A stretch of DNA of 64,000 nt from Deltaproteobacteria bacterium (lineage in GTDB: Bacteria; Myxococcota_A; Polyangia; Polyangiales; JADJMO01). Numbering within the stretch: the stretch's first letter is position 1; each line of letters begins with the position of its first letter. The notes beneath the pieces were generated by a model. That model saw only the letters and a program-made list of their open reading frames with translations, was not told the origin of the DNA and did not search any database. Positions 1-11,253 of the stretch are shown here, piece by piece. The stretch covers positions 1-64,000 of the forward strand of contig JANYDK010000111.1 of the NCBI GenBank assembly GCA_025363655.1, written 5' to 3'. Both the position numbers and the translations under genes were made by a program.

Positions 1-10
1 CCTTGGAGCA

Positions 11-1021
11 ATGGCCGATTCGAAGCCGCCGCCGCCGACGACCGCTCGAGGTCCGGGTGCGACCGTCCAGCGCGGCGCATTCCAGGTCGATCCCGCGCCT
101 GCGAGCAGTCAGCAGAAGTTCACGCAGACGGTCGCCGCCAACGTCTCCTTCGGTGCTGACAGCTCCAATGCACCGAAGATTCCGCACCTGACGATGATCG
201 CCGGTCCGCACAGCGGCTCGGTGGTGAAGCTGACGGCCGGCGACACGGTGATGGGTCGCGCGCCCGACTGCAATTGCCGCGTCGATTCCGAGGGCGTGTC
301 GTGGAAGCACGCGCGCATCTTCAAGGCCGCGACCATCTACATGCTCGAAGATCTCAAGAGCACGAACGGCACCGGGCTCAACGAGAAGCGCGTCGACATG
401 AGCCCGCTCACCGACGGCGATCGCATCCATCTCGGCCCCGGCATCATCCTCCGCTTCAACCTCTGGGACGAGCTCGAGGCCGGCGTGCAGCTCTCGCTCT
501 ACGAGAGCGCGGTGAAAGATCCGCTCACCAAGGCCTTCAATCGCAAGCACTTCACCGATCGTTTGCTGCAGGAAATCGCCTTCTCGAAGCGCCACACCTC
601 GCCGCTCTCGCTCATCATCCTCGACATCGATTTCTTCAAGAAGGTGAACGACACCTACGGCCACGCCGGTGGTGACGCGGTGCTGCGCGCGGTCTCGGCG
701 GCGATGCTCGCGACCATCCGTTCCGAGGACGTCTTCGCGCGCATCGGCGGTGAAGAGTTCGTGCTTCTCGCCCGCGCGATCGACGTGCGAAGCGCGATGG
801 CCTTCGCCGAACGGGTGCGCGCGGGCATGCAAGGGCTGCAAATTGCCTTCGAGAACGGCATCATTCCCGTCACCGCCAGCTTCGGCGTGGCGACGCTCGA
901 CGAGATCCCCGACGGCGACGGCGACGCGCTCCTCGCCCTCGCCGATCGACGTCTCTACGAGGCGAAGAGCAGCGGACGCAACCGCGTGGTCGGTCCGCCG
1001 CTCTCCGAGCTCCCCGCCTGA
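11..1021 (+). CDS. FHA-domain diguanylate cyclase (GGDEF)
   Basis: Predicted to make cyclic di-GMP from two GTP, with an N-terminal FHA domain that would bind phosphothreonine and so tie output to Ser/Thr kinase signalling. Residues about 60-150 are FHA-like (MGRAPDCN, SWKHARI, STNGT); residues about 165-330 are GGDEF, with the active loop GGEEF at 246-250 and an RxxD product-inhibition site (RSED, 237-240) five residues before it. No transmembrane segment, so cytoplasmic. ATG follows TTGGAG closely, and the window begins 10 bases upstream, so a longer start cannot be excluded. A paralogue with the same layout lies at 34456-35601. Catalytic competence is inferred from intact motifs. Confidence 0.93.
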   Translation: MADSKPPPPTTARGPGATVQRGAFQVDPAPASSQQKFTQTVAANVSFGADSSNAPKIPHLTMIAGPHSGSVVKLTAGDTVMGRAPDCNCRVDSEGVSWKHARIFKAATIYMLEDLKSTNGTGLNEKRVDMSPLTDGDRIHLGPGIILRFNLWDELEAGVQLSLYESAVKDPLTKAFNRKHFTDRLLQEIAFSKRHTSPLSLIILDIDFFKKVNDTYGHAGGDAVLRAVSAAMLATIRSEDVFARIGGEEFVLLARAIDVRSAMAFAERVRAGMQGLQIAFENGIIPVTASFGVATLDEIPDGDGDALLALADRRLYEAKSSGRNRVVGPPLSELPA

Positions 1022-1037
1022 GCGGGCAGAGCGCGAC

Positions 1038-1799
1038 TCAGAACGTCATCGCCAAGGCCAGTCGACCAAAGCCTCCTCGGAGCGCGAGGCTGCGCGCGTT
1101 GAAGTCGCCGTAGAGGCGCGGATCGTCCTCCGAATTGCTCGGCGAGAGCGTCGAGGTGCTCCGCGGCGACCACGAATACCCGACGTCGAGGAGCACCCAG
1201 AGGTGTGGCGAGGTCGCGGCTCCCTCCTCGAAGCTCGTGAGGCGAACTGCGCCGCCGAGGCTGACGTCGGCGACGAACATCCAACGACTCTCGCCGAGAT
1301 CTCCCGGCGTCGACGGATCGCCGAGGCGTGCGCGCGCGTGCATCGCTCCCGGCGCGAGACGCAAGAAGCCGTAGAGCCACGTGCGCACGTGGATGCGCGC
1401 CTCGACGACGCCCTCGAGTCGGTGGACGTAGATCGACGTCTCGGCGCCACGAATGCTCGCGCTCGATCCGCCGAAGTCCCAACGACCACCGACGGCGAAC
1501 GACATGCGACCTCTCGTGAACATCGTCACCGACGCGCCGAGGGAGCCCTGCGTGAGGACGTCGTCGTTCGAATAGGTGTCGTAGCCGCCGTCTTTGACGA
1601 AGGTCTTGCGCATGCCGAAGTCCATCTGAAGGAAACGCTGGCCGCGCGCGGGAGAAGCCTTCGGCGCCTCGGTGCCCGCAGTCACGAGGGTCGGACTCGC
1701 CTCCACGTAGTTGCCCTCCGCGAACGCGACCCGCGGGAGGAGCGTGAGGCCCAAGGTCAGCAACGTGAAAATCGCCTTATTTTCGTGCCACCTGGTCAT
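1038..1799 (-). CDS. putative outer-membrane beta-barrel protein, last gene of propeller operon
   Basis: About 253 residues with a clear Sec signal peptide (hydrophobic TLLTLGLTLL, then RVAFA before the mature EGNYVEAS). The mature part alternates polar and hydrophobic residues and is rich in Gly/aromatics, and the protein ends in LALAMTF; a terminal Phe is the usual recognition signal for the BAM machinery. I therefore infer an outer-membrane barrel. The ATG shares one base with the stop of the upstream lipoprotein gene (TGATG), so it is probably translationally coupled; an in-frame GTG lies one codon earlier. No family recognised. It is the third gene of an operon reading 5052 to 1038. Confidence 0.8.
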   Translation of the reverse strand: MTRWHENKAIFTLLTLGLTLLPRVAFAEGNYVEASPTLVTAGTEAPKASPARGQRFLQMDFGMRKTFVKDGGYDTYSNDDVLTQGSLGASVTMFTRGRMSFAVGGRWDFGGSSASIRGAETSIYVHRLEGVVEARIHVRTWLYGFLRLAPGAMHARARLGDPSTPGDLGESRWMFVADVSLGGAVRLTSFEEGAATSPHLWVLLDVGYSWSPRSTSTLSPSNSEDDPRLYGDFNARSLALRGGFGRLALAMTF

Positions 1800-3430
1800 C
1801 ACAGCCCCTCCTGCAAGATCGCCGAGTAGAGACGCGCGGTGGCGGTGTCGGGGTGCTCCGCGTCGAAGACGGTGACGCCGAGGCCCCCCTGCCCGTGCAC
1901 GGCGACGAGGACGCGTCCGCCGCCGTGGCGCGCGATGTCGAAGACGCCGTCGATACGGCGATCGGTGACGAGCGGCACTGGATGGAGGTTGTCGAGCGCG
2001 ATCGAGGAGAGGCGTGTGCTCTGCCAGGCGAAGGCCCAGAGACGTAGACCGTCGGGCGCGACCGAGAGGGACGCCGAGCTCGCGGTGGTCAGCGGCGAGG
2101 CCGTGCGCGACGCGAGATCGAGGACGTAGAACGCGTTCTCTCCGCTGGTCTGGAGGATCTTCAAATCGGGATGGGGCGTCGGCACGTCGAGGACGTTCGA
2201 GACCACGCCTCCGAGCGCCAAGACTTCGACGCTGCGGTAAGGCTTCCCCGTCGTCGCGCCGAGCGACCAGAACGCGACGCCATTGCCCGTGCTGGTGCCG
2301 GTGGTGCCGCTCCCCGAATAGAGGAGGGCGACATCGCTGCCAGTGCCTGCGCCTCCAGCGCTTCCGGTGACGAGCGAGACGCGTCCATAGGGTTGTGGGA
2401 GGGCGACGAGCGTCGTCAGGCTCGTCTCTGGCTCGATGAGCACGGCGGCCGATCGCGTCGGCACGAGGGCGGCGATGCGAAGCCCGCCATCGGTGTGGAC
2501 GAAGGCCAGATCACTGGCGACGCCGCCGACGTCGGTGAGGTTCACCTTCGGCAGGAAATCATTGGGTGAAGACGCGCTCGCCGGGCCGAGCTCGAGGGTC
2601 ACCACGTTGTTGTCGTTGAGCGGTCGCACCGCCACGCGCGCGTCTTCCGAGCTCGCCGGATCGCCGTCGTCGATGACCACGCCGCCGGGAATCACCGACT
2701 TCGTTCCGTCGCCCGCGCCGAGCCGCACCGTGATCTCCGGGCGCGGAGGCGTGTCGTAGGCGTGGTCGAGATCGAGCAACGTCACGTCCTGTTGCGTCTC
2801 GACGACGAGAAGACGACGCGGACCGGCAGGGAGCGACAGGGTGCCGGTGAAGGTGAGCCGCTGCGGGCGACCGCCGAAGCTACGCACCGTGCGCGTCTTC
2901 GGCTCGCTCGTCGGCGACTCGAGGTCGACGAGGACGAGCTCGTTGGGGTTCTCGACGAAGGCGTTGGTGGCGCCGGCCGCGTAGAGCACCGCCCACTTGC
3001 CCTGCGGATCGAGCGCGAGCCCGGAGAGCGGCGCGGAGAGCGCATAGCGCGCGGTGGTGAAGACGCCCGGCTTTCCTTCAGTCGCCTGCACGACCGTGAG
3101 CGAGGGAAGCTCGTCACGCTCCGAGCGCCGCGGATTGTCACCCGCGCTGAGGACGAAGAGCCTTGTTTTGTCGAGTGAAGCGGTCGCGCTGATGACCCCG
3201 TGGCCGACCTGCACTTCGGTGCGCGAGAGGCGTTGTTCGTCCTCGCCGACGAGGAGGATCACGCGGTGAATCGGATCGTCGACCACCGCCACCGCGCTCG
3301 AGAGACCGACGACGCGTGGCGATCCGATTGGCGCATCGAGCACCGCGTCACGCCCACCGCACCCGGCAACCAGCGCGAGCGTGAACGCGCTCGTCAGCAT
3401 GTACATACCAAAATCATGCAAGTGGCTCAT
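1799..3430 (-). CDS. lipoprotein with beta-propeller-like repeats
   Basis: A 543-residue predicted lipoprotein: signal peptide TSAFTLALVAGC with a lipobox Cys near residue 24 followed by Gly. The rest is composed of repeated beta-rich units of the WD40/YVTN kind (for example KWAVLYAAGATNAFVENPNELVLVDLES split over blades, and VAPDGLRLWAF near the end), so I infer a secreted or surface beta-propeller of unknown ligand. The start is set by an ATGA overlap with the preceding gene (3427-3430); open frame continues upstream but only as a shadow of that gene. Same topology as its upstream neighbour, so the two may be partners or subunits. Confidence 0.85.
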   Translation of the reverse strand: MSHLHDFGMYMLTSAFTLALVAGCGGRDAVLDAPIGSPRVVGLSSAVAVVDDPIHRVILLVGEDEQRLSRTEVQVGHGVISATASLDKTRLFVLSAGDNPRRSERDELPSLTVVQATEGKPGVFTTARYALSAPLSGLALDPQGKWAVLYAAGATNAFVENPNELVLVDLESPTSEPKTRTVRSFGGRPQRLTFTGTLSLPAGPRRLLVVETQQDVTLLDLDHAYDTPPRPEITVRLGAGDGTKSVIPGGVVIDDGDPASSEDARVAVRPLNDNNVVTLELGPASASSPNDFLPKVNLTDVGGVASDLAFVHTDGGLRIAALVPTRSAAVLIEPETSLTTLVALPQPYGRVSLVTGSAGGAGTGSDVALLYSGSGTTGTSTGNGVAFWSLGATTGKPYRSVEVLALGGVVSNVLDVPTPHPDLKILQTSGENAFYVLDLASRTASPLTTASSASLSVAPDGLRLWAFAWQSTRLSSIALDNLHPVPLVTDRRIDGVFDIARHGGGRVLVAVHGQGGLGVTVFDAEHPDTATARLYSAILQEGL

Positions 3431-5052
3431 GGCTTGCTCCCGTCGACGACGCGTGCGCCGAGCTCGAATCCGGTGATGGTGCGGGCGCCGCCCTTGTCGA
3501 GATCGACGAAGGTGATGCGTCCTTCGGGGTGTTGCTGAGCGATCCAGCCGCGGTTGCTGGCGCCGATGATTCCGGCAGCGAGCGGCGGGCTGGCCAGCGA
3601 GTAGTGGTTGATCTCGAGGGTCGGCATGTGGACGAGGTGGACGCCGTAGATCTTCTTCACGTCGTCGCGTTCGGTGACCAGCGCGCGATCGCCCGTGGAC
3701 GCGAGGGCGACCGAGGTCAGCGGCGCGTCGGTGCCGACGATCTTCGCGGGCAGACCGGCGCCGACAGGGACGACGCTGAAGGCGCCGGCTTTGGTGCTCC
3801 CCACCTTCGGCAAATCGTGGAGGATGATCGCGTTCTTGCCGTCGTCGGTGGGGAAGGCGGCGAGCACCGGCGCGTAGAGGCGGAGCACGTGGAAGCTCGG
3901 CGTCGCGCCGAGGTCGAGGACGGTGAGATGCTCGATGGCGACCGCGTTGGTGTAGAGCAGCGCCTCGCCGGACGACTTCGCGATCGAGACCGAGCCGACC
4001 GTTTCCGTGCCTATTTTCAAGGTCGAAAACGACGTCGGAGCGGTGGCTATCCCGGGCAGCGGGAGGATCGCCACCTCCGAGTTGTCGCGAACGACGGCGA
4101 CGGCCTTGCTGCCGTCGGCGGCGAGATCGAGATCGGTCACCGGGCCCGAGAGGGTGACGGTCGCGTGTGCGCCGCTGACCAAGTCGACGACGGTGATGTC
4201 GGCGCTCTTGTCGCGACGAACGAGCGCGAGCGAACCGTCGGGGGTGACCGCGACGTCGCGGGTGCCGGGATCGGTCAGAGGGTCGTCGGCGATCGGTACG
4301 TTGCGAGTGACGAGCGGGCTCGCCCCCGAGAGATCGACGATGGAGACGCCGTCTTGCGTGACCGCGTAGGCGCGCACGCCGTCGCTGGTGAAGCCGACGA
4401 GCACCGGGCGATATCCGACCGCGAGGACCGTCGGCGGCACCTTGCGCGTGAGGTCGATGACCGTGAGATCCTGGAATCCCTCGGTCGAATCCTTTCGCGC
4501 GACGTTGACGGCGTCGGTCCAGGCGATCGCCCAATGGCCGTCGGGGCTGACCGACCAGGTGTTCATCCCATGCGCGGTGGCGAAGGTGACGTTCTCGATG
4601 CCCTTGTCGGTGACGCGAAGGAGGGTCGCGTCGTCGGAGGCGACGTTGAGCACCACCGCGACGTCGGCTCCGTCGGGCGTGGGAACGGCTGCGAGATAGG
4701 TCGGCCCGTTGCCCGCTTCGACGACCTGGACCTCGAGGGTCTTGGCATCGATGAGCGCGACCCGCCCGCTCGTCGGATTGGCGACCCAGACGTAGCGACC
4801 AGTGGCGACGGGGGATCGATACGACGACTCGACCTCGCGCTCCGGTGGAGGCGGCGGGGGTGCCGTGTCGACCGGCGCGACATCGGCAGGCGGAATGCCG
4901 GAGTCGTCGGAGGGATGGGGAGGAAGCCCGCTCGAGGTGCCTGCCGAATCCGCCGCCGAAGCCCCACACGCGAGGGCGACGAGCGGACCGAACAAGAGCA
5001 GGAGACCACCGAAGAGCGCATGACGAGGACGCAAGGGTGAAGGAAGCTGCAT
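3427..5052 (-). CDS. YVTN-type beta-propeller lipoprotein
   Basis: A 541-residue predicted lipoprotein, first gene of a leftward three-gene operon. Signal peptide with hydrophobic GLLLLFGPLVALAC; the lipobox Cys is followed by Gly. A short Ser/Pro-rich linker (EREVE, PPPPPPE) leads to repeated blades; the first reads YVWVANPTSGRVALIDAKT, the recognisable YVTN signature, and VAVTPDGSLALVRR is another typical strand pair. Surface location is inferred from the lipid anchor and the absence of Asp at position +2. Ligand and role unknown; the coupled neighbours (another propeller lipoprotein and a barrel protein) suggest an envelope complex. Confidence 0.86.
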   Translation of the reverse strand: MQLPSPLRPRHALFGGLLLLFGPLVALACGASAADSAGTSSGLPPHPSDDSGIPPADVAPVDTAPPPPPPEREVESSYRSPVATGRYVWVANPTSGRVALIDAKTLEVQVVEAGNGPTYLAAVPTPDGADVAVVLNVASDDATLLRVTDKGIENVTFATAHGMNTWSVSPDGHWAIAWTDAVNVARKDSTEGFQDLTVIDLTRKVPPTVLAVGYRPVLVGFTSDGVRAYAVTQDGVSIVDLSGASPLVTRNVPIADDPLTDPGTRDVAVTPDGSLALVRRDKSADITVVDLVSGAHATVTLSGPVTDLDLAADGSKAVAVVRDNSEVAILPLPGIATAPTSFSTLKIGTETVGSVSIAKSSGEALLYTNAVAIEHLTVLDLGATPSFHVLRLYAPVLAAFPTDDGKNAIILHDLPKVGSTKAGAFSVVPVGAGLPAKIVGTDAPLTSVALASTGDRALVTERDDVKKIYGVHLVHMPTLEINHYSLASPPLAAGIIGASNRGWIAQQHPEGRITFVDLDKGGARTITGFELGARVVDGSKP

Positions 5053-5271
5053 GAGAGGTTGCGCTCAGCAACGGCGGTGCCACGGTGCGAAGGCCGCTGC
5101 GCACCGAGAAAAGCCGCGCGTGCCTCTCATGCGTCGGTCTGACAGATCGATCGGTGCGTCCCGAACGTCCCCTGATCGTCATGTCCCAAGAGACACGCGC
5201 GTCACGGGTCAGGGGTCGGTCGGCTCCTCGAGAGAGGTCATGACGGCGAAGACGGGAGCAGCGCGTGCGTA
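5053..5271. other. divergent intergenic region between the propeller operon and the RCC1 lipoprotein gene
   Basis: No convincing gene. It must hold the promoter of the leftward operon starting at 5052 (no strong Shine-Dalgarno is visible before that ATG) and precedes the rightward promoter at 5272-5300. GC-rich sequence without a clear repeat or hairpin. Confidence 0.5.
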
Positions 5272-5300
5272 TTGAGCCTTGTTTTTTCAGGGAGTACGCT
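5272..5300 (+). promoter_or_regulatory. sigma-70-like promoter placed for leaderless transcription
   Basis: TTGAGC (5272-5277), 17-base spacer, TACGCT (5295-5300). Six bases (GATCTC) then separate the -10 from the GTG at 5307, so the expected transcription start coincides with that codon. Confidence 0.5.
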
Positions 5301-5306
5301 GATCTC

Positions 5307-6530
5307 GTGGGTCGCTCCGGGCGTCTTCGCGGTCTTCGCGGTCTTCGCGGTCTTCGCGGAGCTCGCTACGAATTCGTCATGCTGGCGATCGCACTGGCGG
5401 CGACGTCAGGGGTCGGTTGCACCACGAACACGCTGACGCCAGTGCCTCCACCGGGCCGCGTGTTCGATCCGCTCGATCTCGCGACCCCGCACCCGCAGTC
5501 CCTGGCAGTGGCGCAAATCGCGCTCGCAGACGAGCGAAGCTGCGCGCGCATGGAGAGCGGTGAGGTGAAGTGTTGGGGCCTCCTCCACGACGGCCGCGCG
5601 CAGACGACTCCGACGTTGGTGGCCAACCTCGACGACGTCGTCGACCTCGCGATCGGCGACGATCACTCGTGTCTCCTTCGCAAGGACGGCACGCTCCGTT
5701 GTTGGGGCGAGAACGAGTTCGGCGAGCTCGGCGATGGCACCCACACCTCCGCGCTCTTTCCCACTGCAGCGCCGCCGCTGGTCGGCGTCAGGCAAGTCGC
5801 GGTCGGTGGTCACTTCACCTGCGCGACCGCCACGAATGGAGTCGTCAGCTGCTTCGGCCACAACCAACACGGCGAGCTCGCCGACGGCACCACCGTCGAT
5901 CACGCGACGCCCGCCACGGCGGTCACGCTCGTCGGCGCCAGCTCGCTCGCCCTCAGCCGCGATCGCGGCGTCGCCATCGATCGCGACGGCGGTCTTCTCT
6001 ATTGGGGCGCTGGTGGCAAAGGCACCGTCGGATTCGCGGCGCTGATCGGTCTCTCTCCCTCGACCATCCTCGCGCCGGTGCCGCACGTGGTGCAGGTCGC
6101 GACGTCGATCACCCACACCTGCGCGCGCCTCGACGATGGCACCGTGCGCTGCTTCGGCAGCAACGCGCATGGTCAGCTCGGCGACGGCACGTTCGACGAT
6201 CGCGCCATCCCGACACCGGTCCTCGGGCTCGACCACGCGGTGCAGATCTCGATCGGTCGCGGAACGAGCTGCGCGGTGCGCGCGGACGGCAGCGCGGTCT
6301 GTTGGGGCGAGAATGGCCGCGGGCAAATCGGCGACGGCACCTTCGTCCCGCGCAGCCTCCCGACCAAGGTCGCGGGGCTCACGCACTGCCGCCAAATTGC
6401 CATCGCCTATTCGCACGCATGCGCCCTCCTCGACGATGGCTCGGTCCAATGTTGGGGCAGCAACGTCGAAGGCGAGCTCGGCGACCGCACGAAAATGAGC
6501 CGCGAAGTGCGTGGTCCGGTGCTCTTTTAA
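5307..6530 (+). CDS. seven-bladed RCC1-repeat lipoprotein
   Basis: Predicted lipoprotein carrying seven RCC1/alpha-tubulin-suppressor-like repeats, enough for one closed beta-propeller. Each blade has the pattern xxSCxxxxDGxxxCWGxNxxGELGDGT; blade four (AIDRDGGLLYWGAGGKG) lacks the Cys pair present in the other six, which would form intrablade disulfides after export. The signal peptide is VMLAIALAATSGVGC with an Arg-rich n-region. Start choice: GTG at 5307 (leaderless promoter) gives an n-region containing four LRG units encoded by the 9-bp tandem repeat; ATG at 5379 would give a minimal signal peptide. Binding partner unknown. Confidence 0.85.
   Translation: MGRSGRLRGLRGLRGLRGARYEFVMLAIALAATSGVGCTTNTLTPVPPPGRVFDPLDLATPHPQSLAVAQIALADERSCARMESGEVKCWGLLHDGRAQTTPTLVANLDDVVDLAIGDDHSCLLRKDGTLRCWGENEFGELGDGTHTSALFPTAAPPLVGVRQVAVGGHFTCATATNGVVSCFGHNQHGELADGTTVDHATPATAVTLVGASSLALSRDRGVAIDRDGGLLYWGAGGKGTVGFAALIGLSPSTILAPVPHVVQVATSITHTCARLDDGTVRCFGSNAHGQLGDGTFDDRAIPTPVLGLDHAVQISIGRGTSCAVRADGSAVCWGENGRGQIGDGTFVPRSLPTKVAGLTHCRQIAIAYSHACALLDDGSVQCWGSNVEGELGDRTKMSREVRGPVLF
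5323..5358 (+). repeat. four perfect tandem copies of a 9-bp unit
   Basis: GTCTTCGCG is repeated exactly four times. In the frame of the downstream lipoprotein it encodes repeated Leu-Arg-Gly, placing it in the positively charged n-region of the signal peptide if the GTG at 5307 is used. Such in-frame repeats can change copy number without frameshifting. Confidence 0.9.
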
Positions 6531-6705
6531 AGGCCTCCAGCGGGTGGTACGGGTCTTGATTCGACGGCGGTCGTGGATAGGTTGCTCCTGTCCACCAGGT
6601 CCTCCCGCGAAGTGACTCGACTCGCTTCGAAAAACGGCGGCCTAGCACCCAGCACCTTCGCGAACGGCTCGCACGGCGAGCGTTTGCGTGCGGAGATCGA
6701 CCATC

Positions 6706-9303
<2,598 letters not shown>

Positions 9304-9304
9304 G

Positions 9305-9373
9305 TCCGGCGACCGAGCGAAGCGAGATCGACCGGGCGGCCAAAGTTGCAAAGCAATCTTTGGCGAAACGAGA
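9305..9373 (+). repeat. dispersed intergenic repeat, copy A (full)
   Basis: Left half GACCGAGCGAAGCGAGATCG, right half a hairpin: CCAAAGTTGC, loop AAA, GCAATCTTTGG, then CGAAACGAGA. Starts two bases after the clpB stop and ends about 40 bases before murI. Matches the copies at 14929, 21539, 40780 and 54902. Confidence 0.85.
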
Positions 9374-9413
9374 TGCCCGAAAATTGGCGCCCACCACTCG
9401 CTCCCGGTAGATC

Positions 9414-10295
9414 GTGGGCGTGAGCGTGGACGAGGCCCCCGAGAGCGCTCCGCGAAGACGGCTCGATCGCGAGCTCCCGCTCGGCGTGTTCGACAGCGGC
9501 CTCGGCGGGCTGACGGTGGTGCGGGAGATCGCCGCCGCCCTGCCCGACGAGCGGCTGCTCTACCTCGGCGACACTGCGCGCGTTCCCTATGGCGCGCGCA
9601 GTGCGTCGACGGTGATTCGCTACGCACAGGCATGCGCACGCGCGCTCGTTTCGCGCCGGGTGAAGGCGCTCGTCGTCGCTTGCAACACGGTCAGCGCAGT
9701 CGCGCTCGAGGTGTTGCGTGCAGAGCTCGATTTACCGGTGATCGGCGTCATCGAGCCGGGCGCGAGGGCCGCCGTCGCCGCCTCGCGGACGCTGCGCATC
9801 GGGGTCCTCGGCACCGCCGGCACCATCGCTTCCGGCGCCTATCCACGCGCGGTGATCTCGGTCTCGACCCGCGCCGAGGTCCATGCACATGCAGCACCGC
9901 TCCTCGTGCCGCTCGTCGAAGAAGGTTGGACCGAGGGCGACGTGCCTCGCCTCGCCGTGCAGCGCTACCTAGAGCCGCTCGCGCGCGCCGGCTGCGACGT
10001 CGTCGTCCTCGGTTGCACCCATTATCCGATCCTCCGAACGATCATCGAGACCGAGGCGCGCGCCCGCTTCGAGCACCCCGTCGCCGTCGTCGACAGCGCC
10101 CACGCCACTGCCGCAGAGCTGGCGACGATGCTGACGGAGCGAAAGCTAAGACGCACCGGCGCGAGTGGCGCGAGTGGCGCGAACGGCACCGGCGACATCG
10201 AGCTCTTGGTCACCGATCGACCGCGCGCCTTCCAGGAGATGACGGCACGTTTTCTCGGCGGTCCGCCCCGCGACGTGCAGGTCATCGACCTCTGA
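9414..10295 (+). CDS. murI: glutamate racemase
   Basis: Interconverts L- and D-glutamate to supply D-Glu for peptidoglycan. 293 residues. FDSGLGG with the conserved Asp27, YLGDTARVPYG, first catalytic Cys90 in VACNT and second catalytic Cys201 in GCTHYP are all present. GTG start at 9414; GTG codons at 9420 and 9426 are alternatives, and a weak TTGGCG/TAGATC pair would put the transcript start at 9420. An (ASG)n-like stretch, ASGASGANG, near the C terminus is unusual but does not disturb the fold. dapD follows after 10 bases, so two precursors of peptidoglycan peptide are made from one unit. Confidence 0.96.
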   Translation: MGVSVDEAPESAPRRRLDRELPLGVFDSGLGGLTVVREIAAALPDERLLYLGDTARVPYGARSASTVIRYAQACARALVSRRVKALVVACNTVSAVALEVLRAELDLPVIGVIEPGARAAVAASRTLRIGVLGTAGTIASGAYPRAVISVSTRAEVHAHAAPLLVPLVEEGWTEGDVPRLAVQRYLEPLARAGCDVVVLGCTHYPILRTIIETEARARFEHPVAVVDSAHATAAELATMLTERKLRRTGASGASGANGTGDIELLVTDRPRAFQEMTARFLGGPPRDVQVIDL

Positions 10296-10305
10296 CGAGT
10301 GCGCG

Positions 10306-11226
10306 ATGTCGCATGCGGCAACCTGCGCAGTGGTGGTCCCAGGCTGGGCGCGCTACCACGAAGAGACCGTGATCGATCGCGAAACGCTCTCGCTCCCGAA
10401 AGACCACCTCCAACCGCTCATCGAGGCGGCCTACGTCGATCGCAGCCGCGTGCGCGACGACCCGGAGGTGCAGGCGGCGATCAAGCGCACCATCCTCCTC
10501 CTCGACCAAGGCGCCATCCGCGTCGCCGATCCCCCCGAGGAAGAAGGCGGCGAGTGGATCGTCCACCCGTGGATCAAGCAGGCCATCCTCCTTTACTTCG
10601 CGATGCGCAAGATGGAGGTCATCGAGATCGGCCCCTTCGAGTTCCACGACAAGATCCCCCTGAAAAAAGACTTGTTCGACGCCGGGGTCCGCGTCGTGCC
10701 GCCGGGCGTCATCCGCTACGGCGCGCACGTCGAGAAGGGCGCGATCATCATGCCCGGCTACGTCAACATCGGCGCATGGGTCGGCAAGAACTCGATGGTC
10801 GACACCTGGGCCACGGTCGGCTCGTGCGCGCAAATCGGACGCGACGTCCACCTCGCGGGCGGCGTCGGCATCGGCGGCGTCCTCGAGCCGCCCGGCGCCA
10901 GGCCGGTCATCGTCGAAGACGGGGCCTTCATCGGCTCACGCGTGGTCGTCACCGAGGGCGTGCGCATCGGCGCTGGCGCGGTCGTCGGCGCAGGTGTCGT
11001 CCTCACCGGCAGCACGGTCATCATCGACGTCCGCGGCGAGAAGCCCGTCGAGCGCAAGGGAAGCATCCCCGCCCGCGCAATCGTCATCCCTGGCACGCGG
11101 ATGAAGAAATTCCCCGCCGGCGAGTACGGCGTGCCGTGCGCGCTGATCATCGGCGAGCGCTCGGCAGCGACCGACAAGAAGGTCTCCCTCAACGAGGCGC
11201 TGCGCGACTTCGACGTGCCCGTGTAG
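10306..11226 (+). CDS. dapD: 2,3,4,5-tetrahydropyridine-2,6-dicarboxylate N-succinyltransferase
   Basis: Transfers succinyl from succinyl-CoA to tetrahydrodipicolinate in the diaminopimelate/lysine pathway. 306 residues, slightly longer than usual because of the N-terminal extension before DRETLSLPK. The centre is a left-handed beta-helix of hexapeptide repeats (GAHVEKGAIIMPGYVNIGA and following), with the family block NSMVDTWATVGSCAQIG and LAGGVGIGGVLEPP intact. ATG lies 10 bases after murI, with no strong Shine-Dalgarno, so probably cotranscribed. Meso-diaminopimelate is needed for the cell wall, which fits the pairing with murI. Confidence 0.95.
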   Translation: MSHAATCAVVVPGWARYHEETVIDRETLSLPKDHLQPLIEAAYVDRSRVRDDPEVQAAIKRTILLLDQGAIRVADPPEEEGGEWIVHPWIKQAILLYFAMRKMEVIEIGPFEFHDKIPLKKDLFDAGVRVVPPGVIRYGAHVEKGAIIMPGYVNIGAWVGKNSMVDTWATVGSCAQIGRDVHLAGGVGIGGVLEPPGARPVIVEDGAFIGSRVVVTEGVRIGAGAVVGAGVVLTGSTVIIDVRGEKPVERKGSIPARAIVIPGTRMKKFPAGEYGVPCALIIGERSAATDKKVSLNEALRDFDVPV

Positions 11227-11253
11227 CTCGTCCGTTCGACACCGTCGCCGACT

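Noticed and set aside
3529-5040. Long open frame antisense to the YVTN lipoprotein gene
   Set aside because: Arg/Asp/Gly-biased translation typical of GC-rich antisense frames; the opposite strand has a signal peptide and family motifs.
3431-5182. Extension of the second propeller lipoprotein upstream, giving a protein of over 1100 residues
   Set aside because: The upstream part is out of frame with the first lipoprotein gene and is a shadow of it; the ATG at 3430 has a signal peptide and an ATGA overlap.
6531-6705. Heat-shock element (CIRCE or sigma-32 box) before clpB
   Set aside because: No CIRCE inverted repeat; a sigma-32-like CTTGA alone is not enough. A GCTCGC/GCGAGC stem at 6667-6681 is too common to interpret.
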